DNA from: DASQGA01 sp963722715
Lineage (GTDB): Bacteria > Actinomycetota > Thermoleophilia > Gaiellales > Gaiellaceae
Length of the DNA stretch: 64,000 nt
Direction: 5' to 3'
Assembly (NCBI GenBank): GCA_963722715.1
Contig: CAVROA010000005.1
Location: 1 to 64,000, forward strand
Below are positions 36,125-46,711 of the stretch, piece by piece. Both the position numbers and the translations under genes were made by a program. The first letter of the stretch is position 1. The number at the start of each line of letters is the position of its first letter. A model generated the notes under the pieces. That model saw only the letters and a list, made by a program, of their open reading frames with translations. It did not search any database and had not been told where the DNA came from.

Positions 36125-37705
36125 CTATTCCAGGCGCGCCTCTTCGAGGTCGAGCTCACGTTCGACCCGACGCATCACCTCGTCGCTGATCCTTCGCTCG
36201 CGCCGGAGGGCTCGAACCGCCACGCGCTCCGCTTCGATTAGCTCGCGAAGCAGGCGCTGGTAGTCGGTCGAGCGCTGCTCGATGGCCCCGTCGTCCGATT
36301 CATCGAAGCGGGCTTTGAAGCGAGAGCGGCGGTAGCCATACAGGCCGCGTAGCCGGTCGGCCGTGTCTTCGCGAACCCACTCTTCGTCGACGAGCTCCTC
36401 CAGGCGAGCCAGGGCGGCGTCGGCTGCGTGAATTCGCGCCTTCGTGTCCTCCTTCGCCTCGAGCCCGCTGTCGTCCTCGAGCTCGAGGACGTCGATCAGC
36501 TTCGGCAGGGACAAGCCCTGAACGACGACGGTCACCAAGATGACACTGAAGGTCAGGAACACGATCAGCTCGCGGTTCGGGAACGCTGTGCCCGCGTCCG
36601 TCGTGAGTGGGAGGGCGAGCGCAGCCGCGAGCGATACCGCGCCGCGCATGCCCGACCAGGCGAGGACGACGCTCGGTTGCCACGGTGCCGGAGCCTTGCG
36701 GCGGCCGAGCAGGCTTGGCAGCTGTGCCGTCGCGAAGATCCATGCAAAGCGCGCCCCGACGACGGTCGCGGCGACGAGTACCGCGTACCAGAGGAGAGTC
36801 GCCGTCGAATAACCCGCGAGACCGTCCAGGATCACGGGCAGCTGCAGGCCGATCATCGTGAATAGGAACGCGTTCAAGAGGAAGAAGAGGATCTCCCAGA
36901 CCGCGACTCCCTGGAGACGGGTCTGGGCCGTCGTGAGCTCCGGCGTGTGCCAGCCCATGTAGATCCCGACCGTGACCGCGGAGAGAACCCCGGAAACCCC
37001 GACCGCTTCGGCCGGCAGGTAGGCGAAATACCCGCTCATGATCGAGATCGTGATCTCGACCGGCGGGTTGTCGAGCCGTCGCCGGACCTCGCGGATGACG
37101 TAGCCGACGGCGAGGCCCATCGCGATGCCCCCGGCGATGCTGAGCAAGAAGCGGCTGGAGGCAGCGGCAAGCGAGAAGCTGCCCGTGACGACTGCAGCGA
37201 CGGCGAACCGGTAGGCGACCAGCGCGGTTCCGTCGTTGACGAGGCTCTCGCCTTCGACGAGGGCGATGAGTCGGCGCGGAAGCCCGACCCGCTGCGCGAT
37301 CGCGGTCGCCGCCGTCGGGTCGGTCGGAGAGACGATGGCACCGAGGACGAACGCAGTCGGCCAGCCCAGGCCCGGGATCGCGGTGTGCGCCACGGCGGCG
37401 ACCGCGACCGTCGTCGTCAGAACGAGCCCGATTGCAAGCAGCCCGATCGGACGGACGTTCGCACGCAGCTCGCGCAGCGGGCTGAAGAATGCAGCGCCGT
37501 AGAGGAGCGGGGGGAGGACTGCGACGAGGACGATGTCCGGCGGCAGCTCGATGCGCGGCATGCCGGGAACGAAGCCGAGCGCAAGGCCTCCCAGCACGAG
37601 CGGGATCGGATAAGGAATCCGAATCAGCTCGGCGATCGCCAGGAGCGCGGCGGCGGCCGCCAGGAGTCCGACGAGGACAAGGCTGTCGGCAGACGAGAAG
37701 TCCAC
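36125..37705 (-). CDS. CPA1-family Na+/H+ antiporter
   Basis: This 526-aa membrane protein has about 12 transmembrane helices. The ion-binding block GAIVSPTDPTAATAIAQR and the VEGESLVNDGTALV motif are typical of NhaP/NHE-type antiporters. The C-terminal 120 residues form a charged cytosolic coiled-coil domain (EDTKARIHAADAALARLEEL), likely regulatory. It exchanges protons for Na+ or K+, fitting the ionic-homeostasis genes elsewhere in the window. Confidence 0.92.
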   Translation of the reverse strand: MDFSSADSLVLVGLLAAAAALLAIAELIRIPYPIPLVLGGLALGFVPGMPRIELPPDIVLVAVLPPLLYGAAFFSPLRELRANVRPIGLLAIGLVLTTTVAVAAVAHTAIPGLGWPTAFVLGAIVSPTDPTAATAIAQRVGLPRRLIALVEGESLVNDGTALVAYRFAVAAVVTGSFSLAAASSRFLLSIAGGIAMGLAVGYVIREVRRRLDNPPVEITISIMSGYFAYLPAEAVGVSGVLSAVTVGIYMGWHTPELTTAQTRLQGVAVWEILFFLLNAFLFTMIGLQLPVILDGLAGYSTATLLWYAVLVAATVVGARFAWIFATAQLPSLLGRRKAPAPWQPSVVLAWSGMRGAVSLAAALALPLTTDAGTAFPNRELIVFLTFSVILVTVVVQGLSLPKLIDVLELEDDSGLEAKEDTKARIHAADAALARLEELVDEEWVREDTADRLRGLYGYRRSRFKARFDESDDGAIEQRSTDYQRLLRELIEAERVAVRALRRERRISDEVMRRVERELDLEEARLE

Positions 37706-37801
37706 GGCTCAGAACCTCCGCGGGTTAGCCATGCGCTCCAATGTAGAGCTACGCGTTCGCTGCAGGCGGTGAACGTGAGGACAAACGAGGCTCCCGCTGG
37801 C

Positions 37802-37833
37802 GGAGATCGCCCGTTCGAGCCCGACTAGCTCCA
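37802..37833 (+). repeat. tRNA-Ala T-arm/acceptor fragment
   Basis: Positions 37811-37833 match 21 of 23 bases of the tRNA-Ala T arm and 3' acceptor strand, and a few more matches extend to about 37802. No anticodon or D arm is present. It is the last of the plus-strand tRNA-derived fragments, directly upstream of the exopolysaccharide locus. Confidence 0.75.
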
Positions 37834-37884
37834 CGAAAACTCACTCCGTTCGGACCACTCTCTTTGGTTATCTCGCGTTGCATC

Positions 37885-37912
37885 TTGACTTTTTCCCCAG
37901 GTTGGGGAGAAT
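37885..37912 (+). promoter_or_regulatory. Candidate promoter with internal palindrome, upstream of the exopolysaccharide operon
   Basis: TTGACT (37885-37890) and GAGAAT (37907-37912) are spaced by 16 bp, close to a housekeeping promoter. The spacer holds a perfect CCCCA-GGT-TGGGG inverted repeat (37895-37907), placed where a repressor would block polymerase. The leader to the wzc-like ATG is about 100 nt. Confidence 0.45.
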
Positions 37913-38015
37913 CCGATGCGGGAAGGGAAATGGGCCGGACGATCTGCCGGAGTGGTTAGGGAGTAGGTAGATCGGGCGCCCCGGCACGGGACACTGCGGC
38001 GCAAGGGGAGGCTGT

Positions 38016-39647
38016 ATGGGAATCGAGGGTGTTAGTCGCGACGGCGCGACTCTTCATGACTACCTGCGCGTGCTCCGGCGGCGCAAATGGATCATCCTGA
38101 CGGCGATCATCGTGGTTCCAGCGGTGGCCGTTGCGATGTCGATGCGCCAGCCGGCGCTCTACCAGTCGACAGCAGAGGTCCTCCTCACCAACAAGGACAT
38201 CTCGGCGGGCCTGACCGGGGTCTCGGGCAGCAGCGTCTTCCAGACGTCGGAGCGCATCGCACAGACACAGGCGGATCTCGCCACGACCCCGACGGTCGCG
38301 CGGCGCGCTCTTGCCTCCGCCGGCATCGATGACATGAGCCCGTACCAGCTGCTTGGCTCCGTCTCTGTTCAGCCCCGGGCCGACGCAGACCTTCTCGACT
38401 TCACCGTCACGAGCGCGATTCCGGCCCGCGCTGTGACGCTCGCCACGGCTTTCGCGCGCGAGTTCACGATCTACAAGAACGAGCTCGACACCGCCGCCGT
38501 GCGCAAGACCCTCGCGGAGGCCTCAAGTCAGCTGCGCACCCTCGAGAACCTGGGACAGAAGGAAACGGCCCATTACACCAGTCTCCTGGACAAGGTGCAG
38601 CAGCTCCGCACGATCCAGGCGCTGCAGGCTTCGAACTCGTTCGTCGTCCAGCCGGCGCGGGGCGCGGCACAGGTTCAGCCACGTCCGTTCCGGGCAGGTG
38701 TGCTCGGCTTCCTGGTCGGGCTCGTCCTTGGCCTTGGACTCGCGTTCCTTCGCGAAGCGCTCGATACACGGGTGCGGACGGCCGAGGAGGTTTCCGAGGC
38801 GCTCGACATGACGCTGCTCGCGCGGCTGCCGACCCCGCCCAAGCGGCTTGCTTCCAAGGACAGTCTGGTCATGCTCGAAGCCCCGCGGAGCAAGGAGGCC
38901 GAGGCTTTCCGGATGCTGCGGACGAACCTCGAGTTCACGAACCTCGAGCACGGAGCGCGGGTGATCATGGTCACGAGCGCGCTCGAGTCGGAGGGAAAGT
39001 CCACCACTGCTTCGAACCTCGCACTCGCACTCGCGCGCTCCGGTCGTCACGTCGCGCTCGCCGACCTGGATCTCCGGCGACCCTACCTCGACCGGTTCTT
39101 TGATCTGAACGGCAGGCCTGGTCTGACGCAGGTTGCGCTCGGACATGTGGGTCTCGAGGAGGCGCTCACCACGATTGCGATCACCGACCCGAGCGACAAT
39201 TCATCCCGCGTACGAGAGGCCCTCGGTGCCAACGGAACGAACGGACACGCGCGCGTGTCCGGAGTCCTCGAGGTGCTGCCGTCCGGCCCGATCCCGCCGG
39301 ATGCGGGTGAGTTCGTAGGAACCAACGCCGTTAGCGCCATCATTCAGAGCCTTCGCGATCGGGCCGACTTCGTCATCGTCGACGCTCCGCCGCTCCTGAA
39401 TGTCGGCGACGCGATGGCTCTCAGCCCGAAGGTCGACGGCATCATTCTCGTCACGCGCCTCAAGGTGCTGCGGCGGGGAACCCTCAAGGAGCTTCACCGC
39501 CTGCTCGCGAACGTCCGTGCCAAGCCACTCGGATTCGTCGTCACCGGCGCCGAGGTCGAGAAGGGCTACGGCTACGGGTACGGATACGGCTACGGCGATT
39601 ACAGCCGTTCGTCGAGTCCTCGCACCGAGCAGGAGCGCGTCAGGTGA
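38016..39647 (+). CDS. Wzz-domain bacterial tyrosine kinase (Wzc/CapB type)
   Basis: This 543-aa inner-membrane co-polymerase/kinase controls exopolysaccharide chain length and export. The Wzz N-terminus has a first helix at about residues 28-48, an external coiled domain and a second helix near 228-248. The BY-kinase domain has Walker A SALESEGKSTTA near 318-329, Walker A' ALADLDLRRP near 350 and Walker B FVIVDAPPLL near 452. The C-terminal autophosphorylation tail is an unusual GYGYGYGYGYGDY run at about 517-530. AAGGGGAGG precedes the ATG. The end overlaps the regulator gene by 4 nt. Confidence 0.93.
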   Translation: MGIEGVSRDGATLHDYLRVLRRRKWIILTAIIVVPAVAVAMSMRQPALYQSTAEVLLTNKDISAGLTGVSGSSVFQTSERIAQTQADLATTPTVARRALASAGIDDMSPYQLLGSVSVQPRADADLLDFTVTSAIPARAVTLATAFAREFTIYKNELDTAAVRKTLAEASSQLRTLENLGQKETAHYTSLLDKVQQLRTIQALQASNSFVVQPARGAAQVQPRPFRAGVLGFLVGLVLGLGLAFLREALDTRVRTAEEVSEALDMTLLARLPTPPKRLASKDSLVMLEAPRSKEAEAFRMLRTNLEFTNLEHGARVIMVTSALESEGKSTTASNLALALARSGRHVALADLDLRRPYLDRFFDLNGRPGLTQVALGHVGLEEALTTIAITDPSDNSSRVREALGANGTNGHARVSGVLEVLPSGPIPPDAGEFVGTNAVSAIIQSLRDRADFVIVDAPPLLNVGDAMALSPKVDGIILVTRLKVLRRGTLKELHRLLANVRAKPLGFVVTGAEVEKGYGYGYGYGYGDYSRSSSPRTEQERVR

Positions 39648-40381
39648 CGCGCACCTGCGTTCTCATCGCCGATCCGGTTCCGATCTTTCGCGCGGGCGTG
39701 AGAGATGTGCTGCTCGCCGAAGAGGACTTCGTCGTGCGCGAGGCAGGGGATTGTGACGAGGTGCTCGCGTCGGTAGCGGCCACCGCCTGCGACGTGGTGC
39801 TGGTCGACTTCGATCTCCCACCCGGAGGGGCGCTTGCCGTGCTCCCCGACCTCCATGCCAACTCGGCTACGCACGCGATCGTGTGGAGCTTCAAGCCCTC
39901 ACAGGAAAACGTTCTTTCGGCGCTTCGACACGGTGCGAGCGGCTATCTGCACAAGGAGATTCCCGCAGGGGGGCTGATCCGCACCCTCCGCGCGCTTGCC
40001 CAGGGCGAGGCGCCACTGGCTCGCGATCTCGCGGGCGCCGCGATCAGCGCCGTCCGCGGAAGCGGGGATCGAGAGGTGGCGTCGATCCTCACCGCGCGTG
40101 AGCGCGAAGTTCTCGGTCTCGTGGCGAGTGGAGCGCGGAACAGACAGGTGGCTGCCGCTCTCGAGATCTCCGAGTTCACGGTCAAGCGCCACGTCCAGAA
40201 CATCCTCCGGAAGCTCGCTCTTCCGTCGCGGATCGAGGCGGCTGCGTTCTACCGGTCGGCGTATCCGCACGAAGAGCCTGTCCTCGAGAACGGGGGAAAC
40301 GGGTCCGAGCACCCGAACGGCTCTACGAGAGATTTCATCGAAAGCTCTGTAGCCACGACGACCGCAGGGGCGGCCTCGTGA
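39644..40381 (+). CDS. NarL/LuxR-family response regulator
   Basis: This 245-aa protein has a receiver domain (VLIADPVPIFRAGV, phospho-Asp in VVLVDFDLPP at about residue 54, Lys in YLHKE). A LuxR-type HTH follows (LTAREREVLGLVASGARNRQ, ISEFTVKRHVQNILRKL). A 40-residue disordered tail follows the HTH. It is embedded in the exopolysaccharide operon with 4-nt overlaps on both sides. It therefore probably regulates the locus. No partner kinase gene is adjacent. Confidence 0.9.
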   Translation: MTRTCVLIADPVPIFRAGVRDVLLAEEDFVVREAGDCDEVLASVAATACDVVLVDFDLPPGGALAVLPDLHANSATHAIVWSFKPSQENVLSALRHGASGYLHKEIPAGGLIRTLRALAQGEAPLARDLAGAAISAVRGSGDREVASILTAREREVLGLVASGARNRQVAAALEISEFTVKRHVQNILRKLALPSRIEAAAFYRSAYPHEEPVLENGGNGSEHPNGSTRDFIESSVATTTAGAAS

Positions 40382-41920
40382 ACGCCACGGAGCGTTCAGC
40401 CCTCGTTCAGGGAGCGCTGTTCTACGATCAGATCGCGTCCGCGATGGACGACCGGACGCTCGAGATCCTGGAGCGCCGGCGGAGTACCTCCACGGTGCAC
40501 CGGAGGGGCTGGCTCGTACGCCGCATGCTGCTCGCCGCGGATCTGCTCGGCCTCACCGTGGCCTTCATCGCTGCCCAGCTCCTCCTGGGCCCGAATCCGA
40601 ATGCCCCGAACCCCGTCGACGCGACCATGGAGTGGGTCCTCTTCTTCGGAACCCTGCCCGCCTGGATCGTCGTCGCAAAGCTCTACGGCCTCTACGAACG
40701 CGACGAGGAGCGCACGGACCACTCCACGGTCGACGACATGCGGGACGTGTTCCACATGGTCACGGTCGGCGCGTGGGTTCTCGTCGTGGCTGCCTGGCTG
40801 ACGGGCCTCGCGCAGCCCGGACATCGTCAAGCTCGCCCTGTTCTGGGCGTTCGCCATTGCCCTGATCACGCTCGGCCGGGCGGCTGCGCGAACCTTCTGC
40901 CGCACCCGCATCACGTACCTGCAGAACGCCGTCATCGTCGGTGCGGGGGAGGTCGGCCAGCTGATCGGGCGGAAGCTCTTGCAGCATCCCGAGTACGGCA
41001 TCAACCTCGTCGGCTTTGTCGACGCCGAGCCGAAGGAGCGCCGGCCCGACCTGGAGCACCTGACGCTGCTCGGGCCGCCGGAGCGCCTCGCAACGATCAT
41101 TCGGCTCTTCGACGTCGAGCGCGTGCTGATCGCGTTCTCCAACGAGTCTCACGACGCGACGCTCAGGCTGATCCGATCGCTCAAGGATCTCGATGTCCAA
41201 ATCGACATCGTTCCGCGGCTCTTCGACATCGTCGGCACCGAGATCGGCATCCACACCGTCGAAGGGTTGCCCCTCCTGGGGCTTAGGCCGCTCCGTCTGT
41301 CTGCCTCCTCCCAGATGCTCAAGCGGGGGATGGACCTGGGCCTGGCGGGACTGGGGCTCATGCTCCTGGCGCCGGCATTCGCTCTCATCGCGCTCGCGAT
41401 CAAGCTCGAATCGACCGGGCCGGTCTTCTTCCGGCAGGAGCGGATGGGTACCGGCGGAAGAACGTTCCGGATCCTGAAGTTCAGGACAATGACCGCGGAC
41501 GCCGACGAGAGAAAGCATGAGGTCGCGCACCTGAACAAGCACGCGACGAGCGGCGGTGACCCGCGCATGTTCAAGATCGCAGCGGATCCGCGCGTCACGA
41601 GAGTCGGACAGTTCCTGCGGCGTTTCGATCTCGACGAGTTCCCGCAGCTCATCAACGTCGTCCGGGGTGAGATGTCGCTCGTCGGCCCGCGGCCTCTCAT
41701 CCTCGTCGAGGACGTGCACGTGCAGGACTGGGCGCGCAATCGCCTGAACCTCCGACCCGGGATGACGGGCGTGTGGCAAGTCCTCGGCAGGAGCGAGATT
41801 CCGTTCGAGGAGATGACGAAGCTCGATTATCTCTACGTGACCAACTGGTCGCTCGTCAGCGACCTGAAGCTCATCGGCCGGACGATCCCTGCGGTTCTGA
41901 AGCGCCGCGCCGCGTACTAG
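40378..41920 (+). CDS. Polyprenyl-phosphate sugar phosphotransferase (WbaP/CpsE type, one frameshift)
   Basis: This initiating enzyme transfers a sugar-1-phosphate to undecaprenyl phosphate. The N-terminal half has several membrane helices and a Rossmann-like domain (NAVIVGAGEVGQLIGRKL). The catalytic half has KRGMDLGLAGLGLMLLAP, FRQERMGTGGRTFRILKFRT and RRFDLDEFPQLINVVRGEMS, then LVGPRPL. The frame breaks after GLAQP at about 40817. Removing one C from CCCGG restores PDIVKLALFWAFAIALITLG and joins the two halves to a protein of about 513 aa. A sequence error is likely. Confidence 0.9.
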
Positions 41921-41927
41921 GAGCCCC

Positions 41928-42912
41928 ATGGACGCTCGCGAGCGCGACGTGGCGACGGCCCCTCAGGCCAAGGCTCGACCAGGACGGTCCGCCTCTTTCT
42001 GTCGGGATGGCAACGCGCTCCGGCGGCGACGAGGCACGGCTCGCGGTCGAGTCAGTGGCGGGCCAGCTTGCTCCAAGTGACGAGTTCCTCCTGGTCTACA
42101 CCGGGGACGACGAGTCCGCGCCGCGGCGCCTCGAGGAAACCATGGCCAGTATTGCCCCCTCGGTCCAGGTGCTCGTGAAGTACCGCGGCGGCATTTCCGA
42201 GGCGCGCAATGTGATCGTCGAGGCCGCACGCTCGCCGTTCATCTGCTTCCTCGACGACGACGAGACAGCACATCCGGGCTGGGTGGAGGGGCACCGCCGC
42301 GTCTGGGCATCGGCTCCCGAGCGACTCGCGGTCGTCGGCGGCCCCATGCTTCCTGTCTGGAACGGCGGGCGGCCGCCGTGGCTCCACGACCACCTCACAG
42401 GAGTTGTGAGTGTGCTCGACCTGGGAGACCAGCCTCTCGTCCTCGGCCGGAAGCTGGGCGATCGGCCTCAGCCTCGATTCGCCTGGGGAGGCAACATGAG
42501 CATGCGCAAGTCGGCGATCATCGAGGCGGGAGGCTTCGACCCCGACCGTGGGGCAAGGCCGGACGAGCCGCATGGACGCGGCGAGGAGGAGGAGCTGCAG
42601 GAGCGACTTGTCGCTCGCGGCCTGGAGGTCTGGTACGAGCCGAGCGTCCAGGTCTCGCACCACATCCGGCGTGAGCGCTTGACCGTCGACTACTTCCGGC
42701 GCGTGATGCGGCTCCATGCGCGAGAGGACGCCAGGGAGCCCCACGCCCTTCGACGGGGCCTTGTCCGGCTCCTGAGGAGCAGCGCCCGATTCTTCCTAGG
42801 AGTCGTTCGCTTCGACTCGTCGGAGCGAGTCGTCGCTCGGCTCGGTATGTCGTATGGGCTTGCGATGGTCGGTGGGGCGTTGAAGGAGCACACGGGGAGG
42901 TGGAAGCCGTGA
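41928..42912 (+). CDS. GT2-family glycosyltransferase (5' frameshift suspected)
   Basis: The GT-A fold starts LSVGMATRSGGDEARLAVES, with the DxD-like FLDDDETAHPGW, GGPMLPVW and the acceptor block FAWGGNMSMRKSA, then EEEELQERLVARG. It transfers a nucleotide-activated sugar to the growing repeat unit. The first beta-strand lies upstream of the in-frame ATG at 42007, so the true start must be earlier. The ATG at 41928 (8 nt after the previous stop) opens another frame, MDARERDVATAPQAKARPG, that would join by one indel near 41985. Confidence 0.8.
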
Positions 42913-43006
42913 ATTCCTCGGGTACGGTTCAAGGGCTCAGCTCGGCGAAAGTGGTCCTTGACGGCCGACGTAGGCTGAACCCAGAGCCGAAGCCGGGGCT
43001 CATCTG

Positions 43007-44160
43007 ATGCGCGTAGCGGTGGTCTTCCACGATTTTCACCTGGAAGGAAGCCTGCCGCGCGAGCGTGTCCTCCTGGCCCGCGGGCTTATCGACGAGGGCG
43101 TCGAGGTGCACTGCTATACGAACCCGGACACGCGCGGGGTCGAGCCCGCAGGCGTCCAGTTCCACGATGTTCGACCGACGCGCCGCTCGTCCGGACGGGT
43201 CGGGCATGCTGTCGAGTGCGGGACGTTCGCCCGGAAAGCTACGGCGCTCCTGCGTGAACACCGGGCCCGATATGACGTGATTGACGTTGCCGGAACGTCC
43301 GCCTGGGAGCACGACGTCATTCGGGCGCACGCGGTCCTGCTCTCAGAGCAGCGGCGTTGGCCGGAGCGTGGAGGAAAGACGTTTCGCGCGGCCCGCGCCC
43401 GCGCGCGCGCTGCTCACATCCTTCACCCGCACCTGGGCGTGGCACGGGTGACCCAGTTGCTACAGCTCAAGCCTGGGAACTACTCCAGGGTGGTTGCGGT
43501 TACCGAGGAGGTTCGGCAAGACCTGCAGCATGTCCACGGCGTGCCTGGGTGGGCGATCCAGGTCGTCGCCCCACCGATCGAGCTTCCGGATCCTGCCGGC
43601 ACGCCCTCCGTCAAGCTTCGCCGACGTCTGGGCCTCGGTGCTCGCGACTAGCTTGTTCTCTTCGTCGGCCACGACTTCAAGCGAAGGGTCTCGACGATGC
43701 GATCGAGGCGGTCGCCCGGTCGCCCGCCGCGCATCTCGCCGTCGTTGGGGGAGGCGAGGAGCTTCCCTTCCGTGCGGTGGCCGATCGCCTCGGGGCCGGG
43801 AACCGCGTCCATTTCCTCGGCGTGACGTCCGAGCCGAATCGCTTCTTCGAAGAGGCAGACGTGTTCCTCCTTCCTACCCGCGAGGACGTCTGGGGTACGA
43901 CGGTCATCGAAGCGATGGCAGCGGGCGTGCCCGTCATCACGACTGCCGTGGCGGGTGCGGCCGTGGAGGTGCGCCGTACGGGGCGGGGCTCGTCGTCGAG
44001 AATGGATCGCCGAACGGTCTCGCGGACGCGCTCGCTTCGCTCCTCGAGGCGCCCGGCCGGCGCAGGGAGATGGGCGACGGGGCCGCGGAGCCGCGTAACG
44101 ATACGGCGAGGCGGAGCACGCGCGCGCCATGCTCAAATCTACGAGAGGTCGTCGACGAAC
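43007..44160 (+). pseudogene. GT4-family glycosyltransferase, disrupted frame
   Basis: The N-terminal domain is intact from ATG 43007 (MRVAVVFHDFHLEGSLPRER) to about 43648. An in-frame TAG follows (43649-43651), then FVGHDFKRKGLDDAIEAV with a one-base deletion near 43685. The C-terminal domain has the GT4 donor-site motif RFFEEADVFLLPTREDVWG and IEAMAAGVPVI, before another frame change near 43970 to LVVENGSPNGLADALASLL. All motifs of a functional GT-B enzyme are present across frames, so this is a damaged or mis-sequenced gene rather than a fragment. Confidence 0.75.
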
Positions 44161-44284
44161 GCGCGCGGGGGGGGCCGTGACGGCGGGGCCGCGGAGTCTT
44201 CGGCGCCGGGCTTCTGGGGTCAAGCCCGCACTGAACCGCCTCCCGGCGAGCGTGGAGATCGCCTGGAGTCGCATTCGGGCTCGG

Positions 44285-45704
44285 CGTCCTCTTCGTTTCA
44301 ATGCTCGCCGGCATGGCTGTCCTCGACCCGCGCTGGGGCGTACTGGTCCTGCCGGCAGTCGGACTCGCGGTCCTGGTCGGGATCGCAGCTGTAAGCCGGG
44401 GCGCCCTCGTCGGCTTCACCGTTCTCGGAGTGTCAAACGGGATCCCGGCCTCGATCTCGAGTCCTTCGCGCTGCGTGGATCTTTTCGCCCCACGACCTGC
44501 TCATCACCTTTCTGGTCGGCGCGCTCGTTTTCTGGCATCTGACACACCACGACAGACATGCGGTGGACAGGCGCTGGCAGGTCGGCGATCGTGCCTGGTC
44601 GTTTATGTTCGTAGGCTGGTGGTTTTTGACGTTTGTGCGCAGCGTGCTCTTCTCCGACATCCCGCCGCTCCAGGCGGCGCTCTTCGGCCGTGACTTCCTG
44701 TACTTCGGTTTGCTCTGTCGTCTTGCCCGTCGCCTTCCGCCGTCGCAGCGATCTCGTGGCGCTCGTCGCAATGGTCGCGTTGGCGGCAACGATTTTCGCC
44801 TTTGGTCAGACAGCCACGTCACTGTTCCCCCAGTGTCAGCGGTCTTCGATCCCACGCTTCTCATCAACGAGAATTTTACGAACGAGTTCGAGGGCGTCAC
44901 GCGCGTCTACTCCTACATGGGGGACGTCGTTGTCCTCGGTGCGATCATGGCCGGAGGAGTGGCGATGTCGCTCGCTCGCGGTATGGCGTCGTTGGCGCCG
45001 TCTCTTCGTGATCCTGACGATTGCGCCCTGACGCAGCTCTCGCGCGCGGCCTACGCGGCTCTGCTGGCCGGCTTCCTTGTCGTCGTGTGCTGCGCTCCTG
45101 CGGGCTTCCGACCCGCTCGCGGTCGCTCGCCGCGTGATCCCAGCATTTGTGCTCGTCGTGGCGCTCTTTCCGGTCCTCTCGCTCGTTCATCCGAGCTCAG
45201 ACCGGCTCTCCGTTCGGCGGCGCAGGTGTTTGCCACGCGCCGAGTCGGGGATCGAGGAATTCCAAGCACGCAGCGGGACATTCGGCTATCGGTACGATGT
45301 CCAGTCGCGCATGCTCGACCTGGTCGGCAATCGATGGCCGATCGGGCTCGGCTTTTGGCACCCGGATTCTCGCTACGTCGGGAGCCTTCCACAGGGGACG
45401 ATTCGGAACAGCGACGTTGGAGTCCTGAACGGGGTCACGACGATCGGGGCGATCGGCACGGTTCTGCTCTACCTCCCCGTCCTCGGGACGATCGTGTTTC
45501 TGGTCAGGCGACGACGGGGGCTTCGACAACTGGGATGGCTTCGTTTTCGGGGCCGCAGGGTGGTTCTTCGGTGTCGTGGTCGCCTCCATCTCGCTCGTGA
45601 CGCTTTTCACGGTCCACGGCCTTGTGCTTACTGCTGTGGTCATGGTCGCGGCTGTCTCCATCGCCACCCGCCCTGACACGGGAACGGCTGCCACTGGAGA
45701 GAGC
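44285..45704 (+). pseudogene. Wzy/O-antigen polymerase-like membrane protein, disrupted frame
   Basis: Hydrophobic segments spread over at least three frames: MLAGMAVLDPRWGVLVLPAV, VGWWFLTFVRSVLF, LVALVAMVALAATIFAFGQT and MGDVVVLGAIMAGGVAMS. The C-terminal part reads NRWPIGLGFWHPDSRYVG, then NGVTTIGAIGTVLLYLPVLG. The late GxGFxxPxSRY region and helix content resemble O-antigen polymerase/ligase proteins, and the position among glycosyltransferases fits. Five or more indels are needed to read it through. The family call is inference. Confidence 0.55.
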
Positions 45705-46711
45705 ATGACGACGGGCCTCTCCGCCGTCCTCGTCACTCACAACTCTGAAGACTGCATCGAGGGCGCGCTTACTTCGGTCCGCCGCCATCTGCCGGGCACC
45801 GAGCTGGTTGTCGTGGACAATGCCTCGGAGGACACGACCCGGGAAGTCGTCGGCGCGTTCGCCGGGGTCCGGCTCGTCAGGCACGGGGAGAACCTCGGTT
45901 TCGGGCGGGCGTGCAACCTCGGTGCGGACAATTCGACCGGCACGCATCTCCTCTTCGTCAACCCGGACGCGCGGATCGTCTCGGTCGAATCCGAGGCGTT
46001 CCAGGAGCTCTGGAGCGGCCCTTCGGGCTGGTCGGCCCCTACTTCCTGTCCTGCGAGGCGCGCAAGAGTCCGGCCGAGATGGGCTTCGACCCGAGCGCCA
46101 CTGGCTCTTCGCCTACGTCAGCCAGACGTTCGGGCTGCTTCGGCCCAAGGAGCTCCCCCGCAGCACCCGGCGTGCCCGCCGGGACGCGTACTGGCTTGCG
46201 GCCTCCGTGGTGCTCGCCGAGCGTGAGGAGTTCGACCGACTCGGCCGGTTCGACCCACGTTTCTTCCTGTATTACGAGGATCGGGAGCTTTCGGCACGCT
46301 ACCGCGACGCGGGCCTGCCGATCCGCTCGACCGCCGCGATCCGGGTCGAGCATCGAGGGGAGGTTCCTCTCGCACCGCGGACTTCCGAGTGGTTCCCCAA
46401 GGCTGGGCGCTGCTCGGCTGGATCCAGTATCTGCATCTCCGGCACGGACCCGGTGTCGCTGGTCGCGCTGCCCGGCTCGCCCTGGTCACGCTCAAAACGC
46501 TGGCTCTCGGGCTTCGCGTGGCCCGCACCGCCCGCGTGCCGCGCGCCCCGCGGAAGGCGACGGAAGTCGGGATGCTGCTCGACTTCATCGACAAGGTCAC
46601 CAGCCGCCCGGCGGAACATTCAGACGAGTTCTGTCCCGACGCCGTACGGCACCTTGCTCGTCGTTCGAGGCTCCCGGGCCGAGCTTCCGCAGGCCCGACA
46701 GCGTGCGCTGA
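45705..46711 (+). pseudogene. GT2-family rhamnosyltransferase-like protein, disrupted frame
   Basis: The N-terminus MTTGLSAVLVTHNSEDCIEG, with VVDNASEDTTREVV and FGRACNLGADNSTGTHLLFV, then NPDA, is a typical rhamnosyltransferase-like GT2. After a frame change near 46010 it continues FGLVGPYFL, then WLAASVVLAEREEFDRLGRF, DPRFFLYYEDRELSARYRD. A further change near 46395 leads to the C-terminal helices. The end probably overlaps the next start as TGATG at 46709-46713. At least three indels are implied. Confidence 0.75.

Noticed and set aside
37834..38015. Possible c-di-GMP riboswitch before the exopolysaccharide operon
   Set aside because: I looked for the GEMM core and its tetraloop and receptor and did not see them; only a promoter-like site and palindrome are present.
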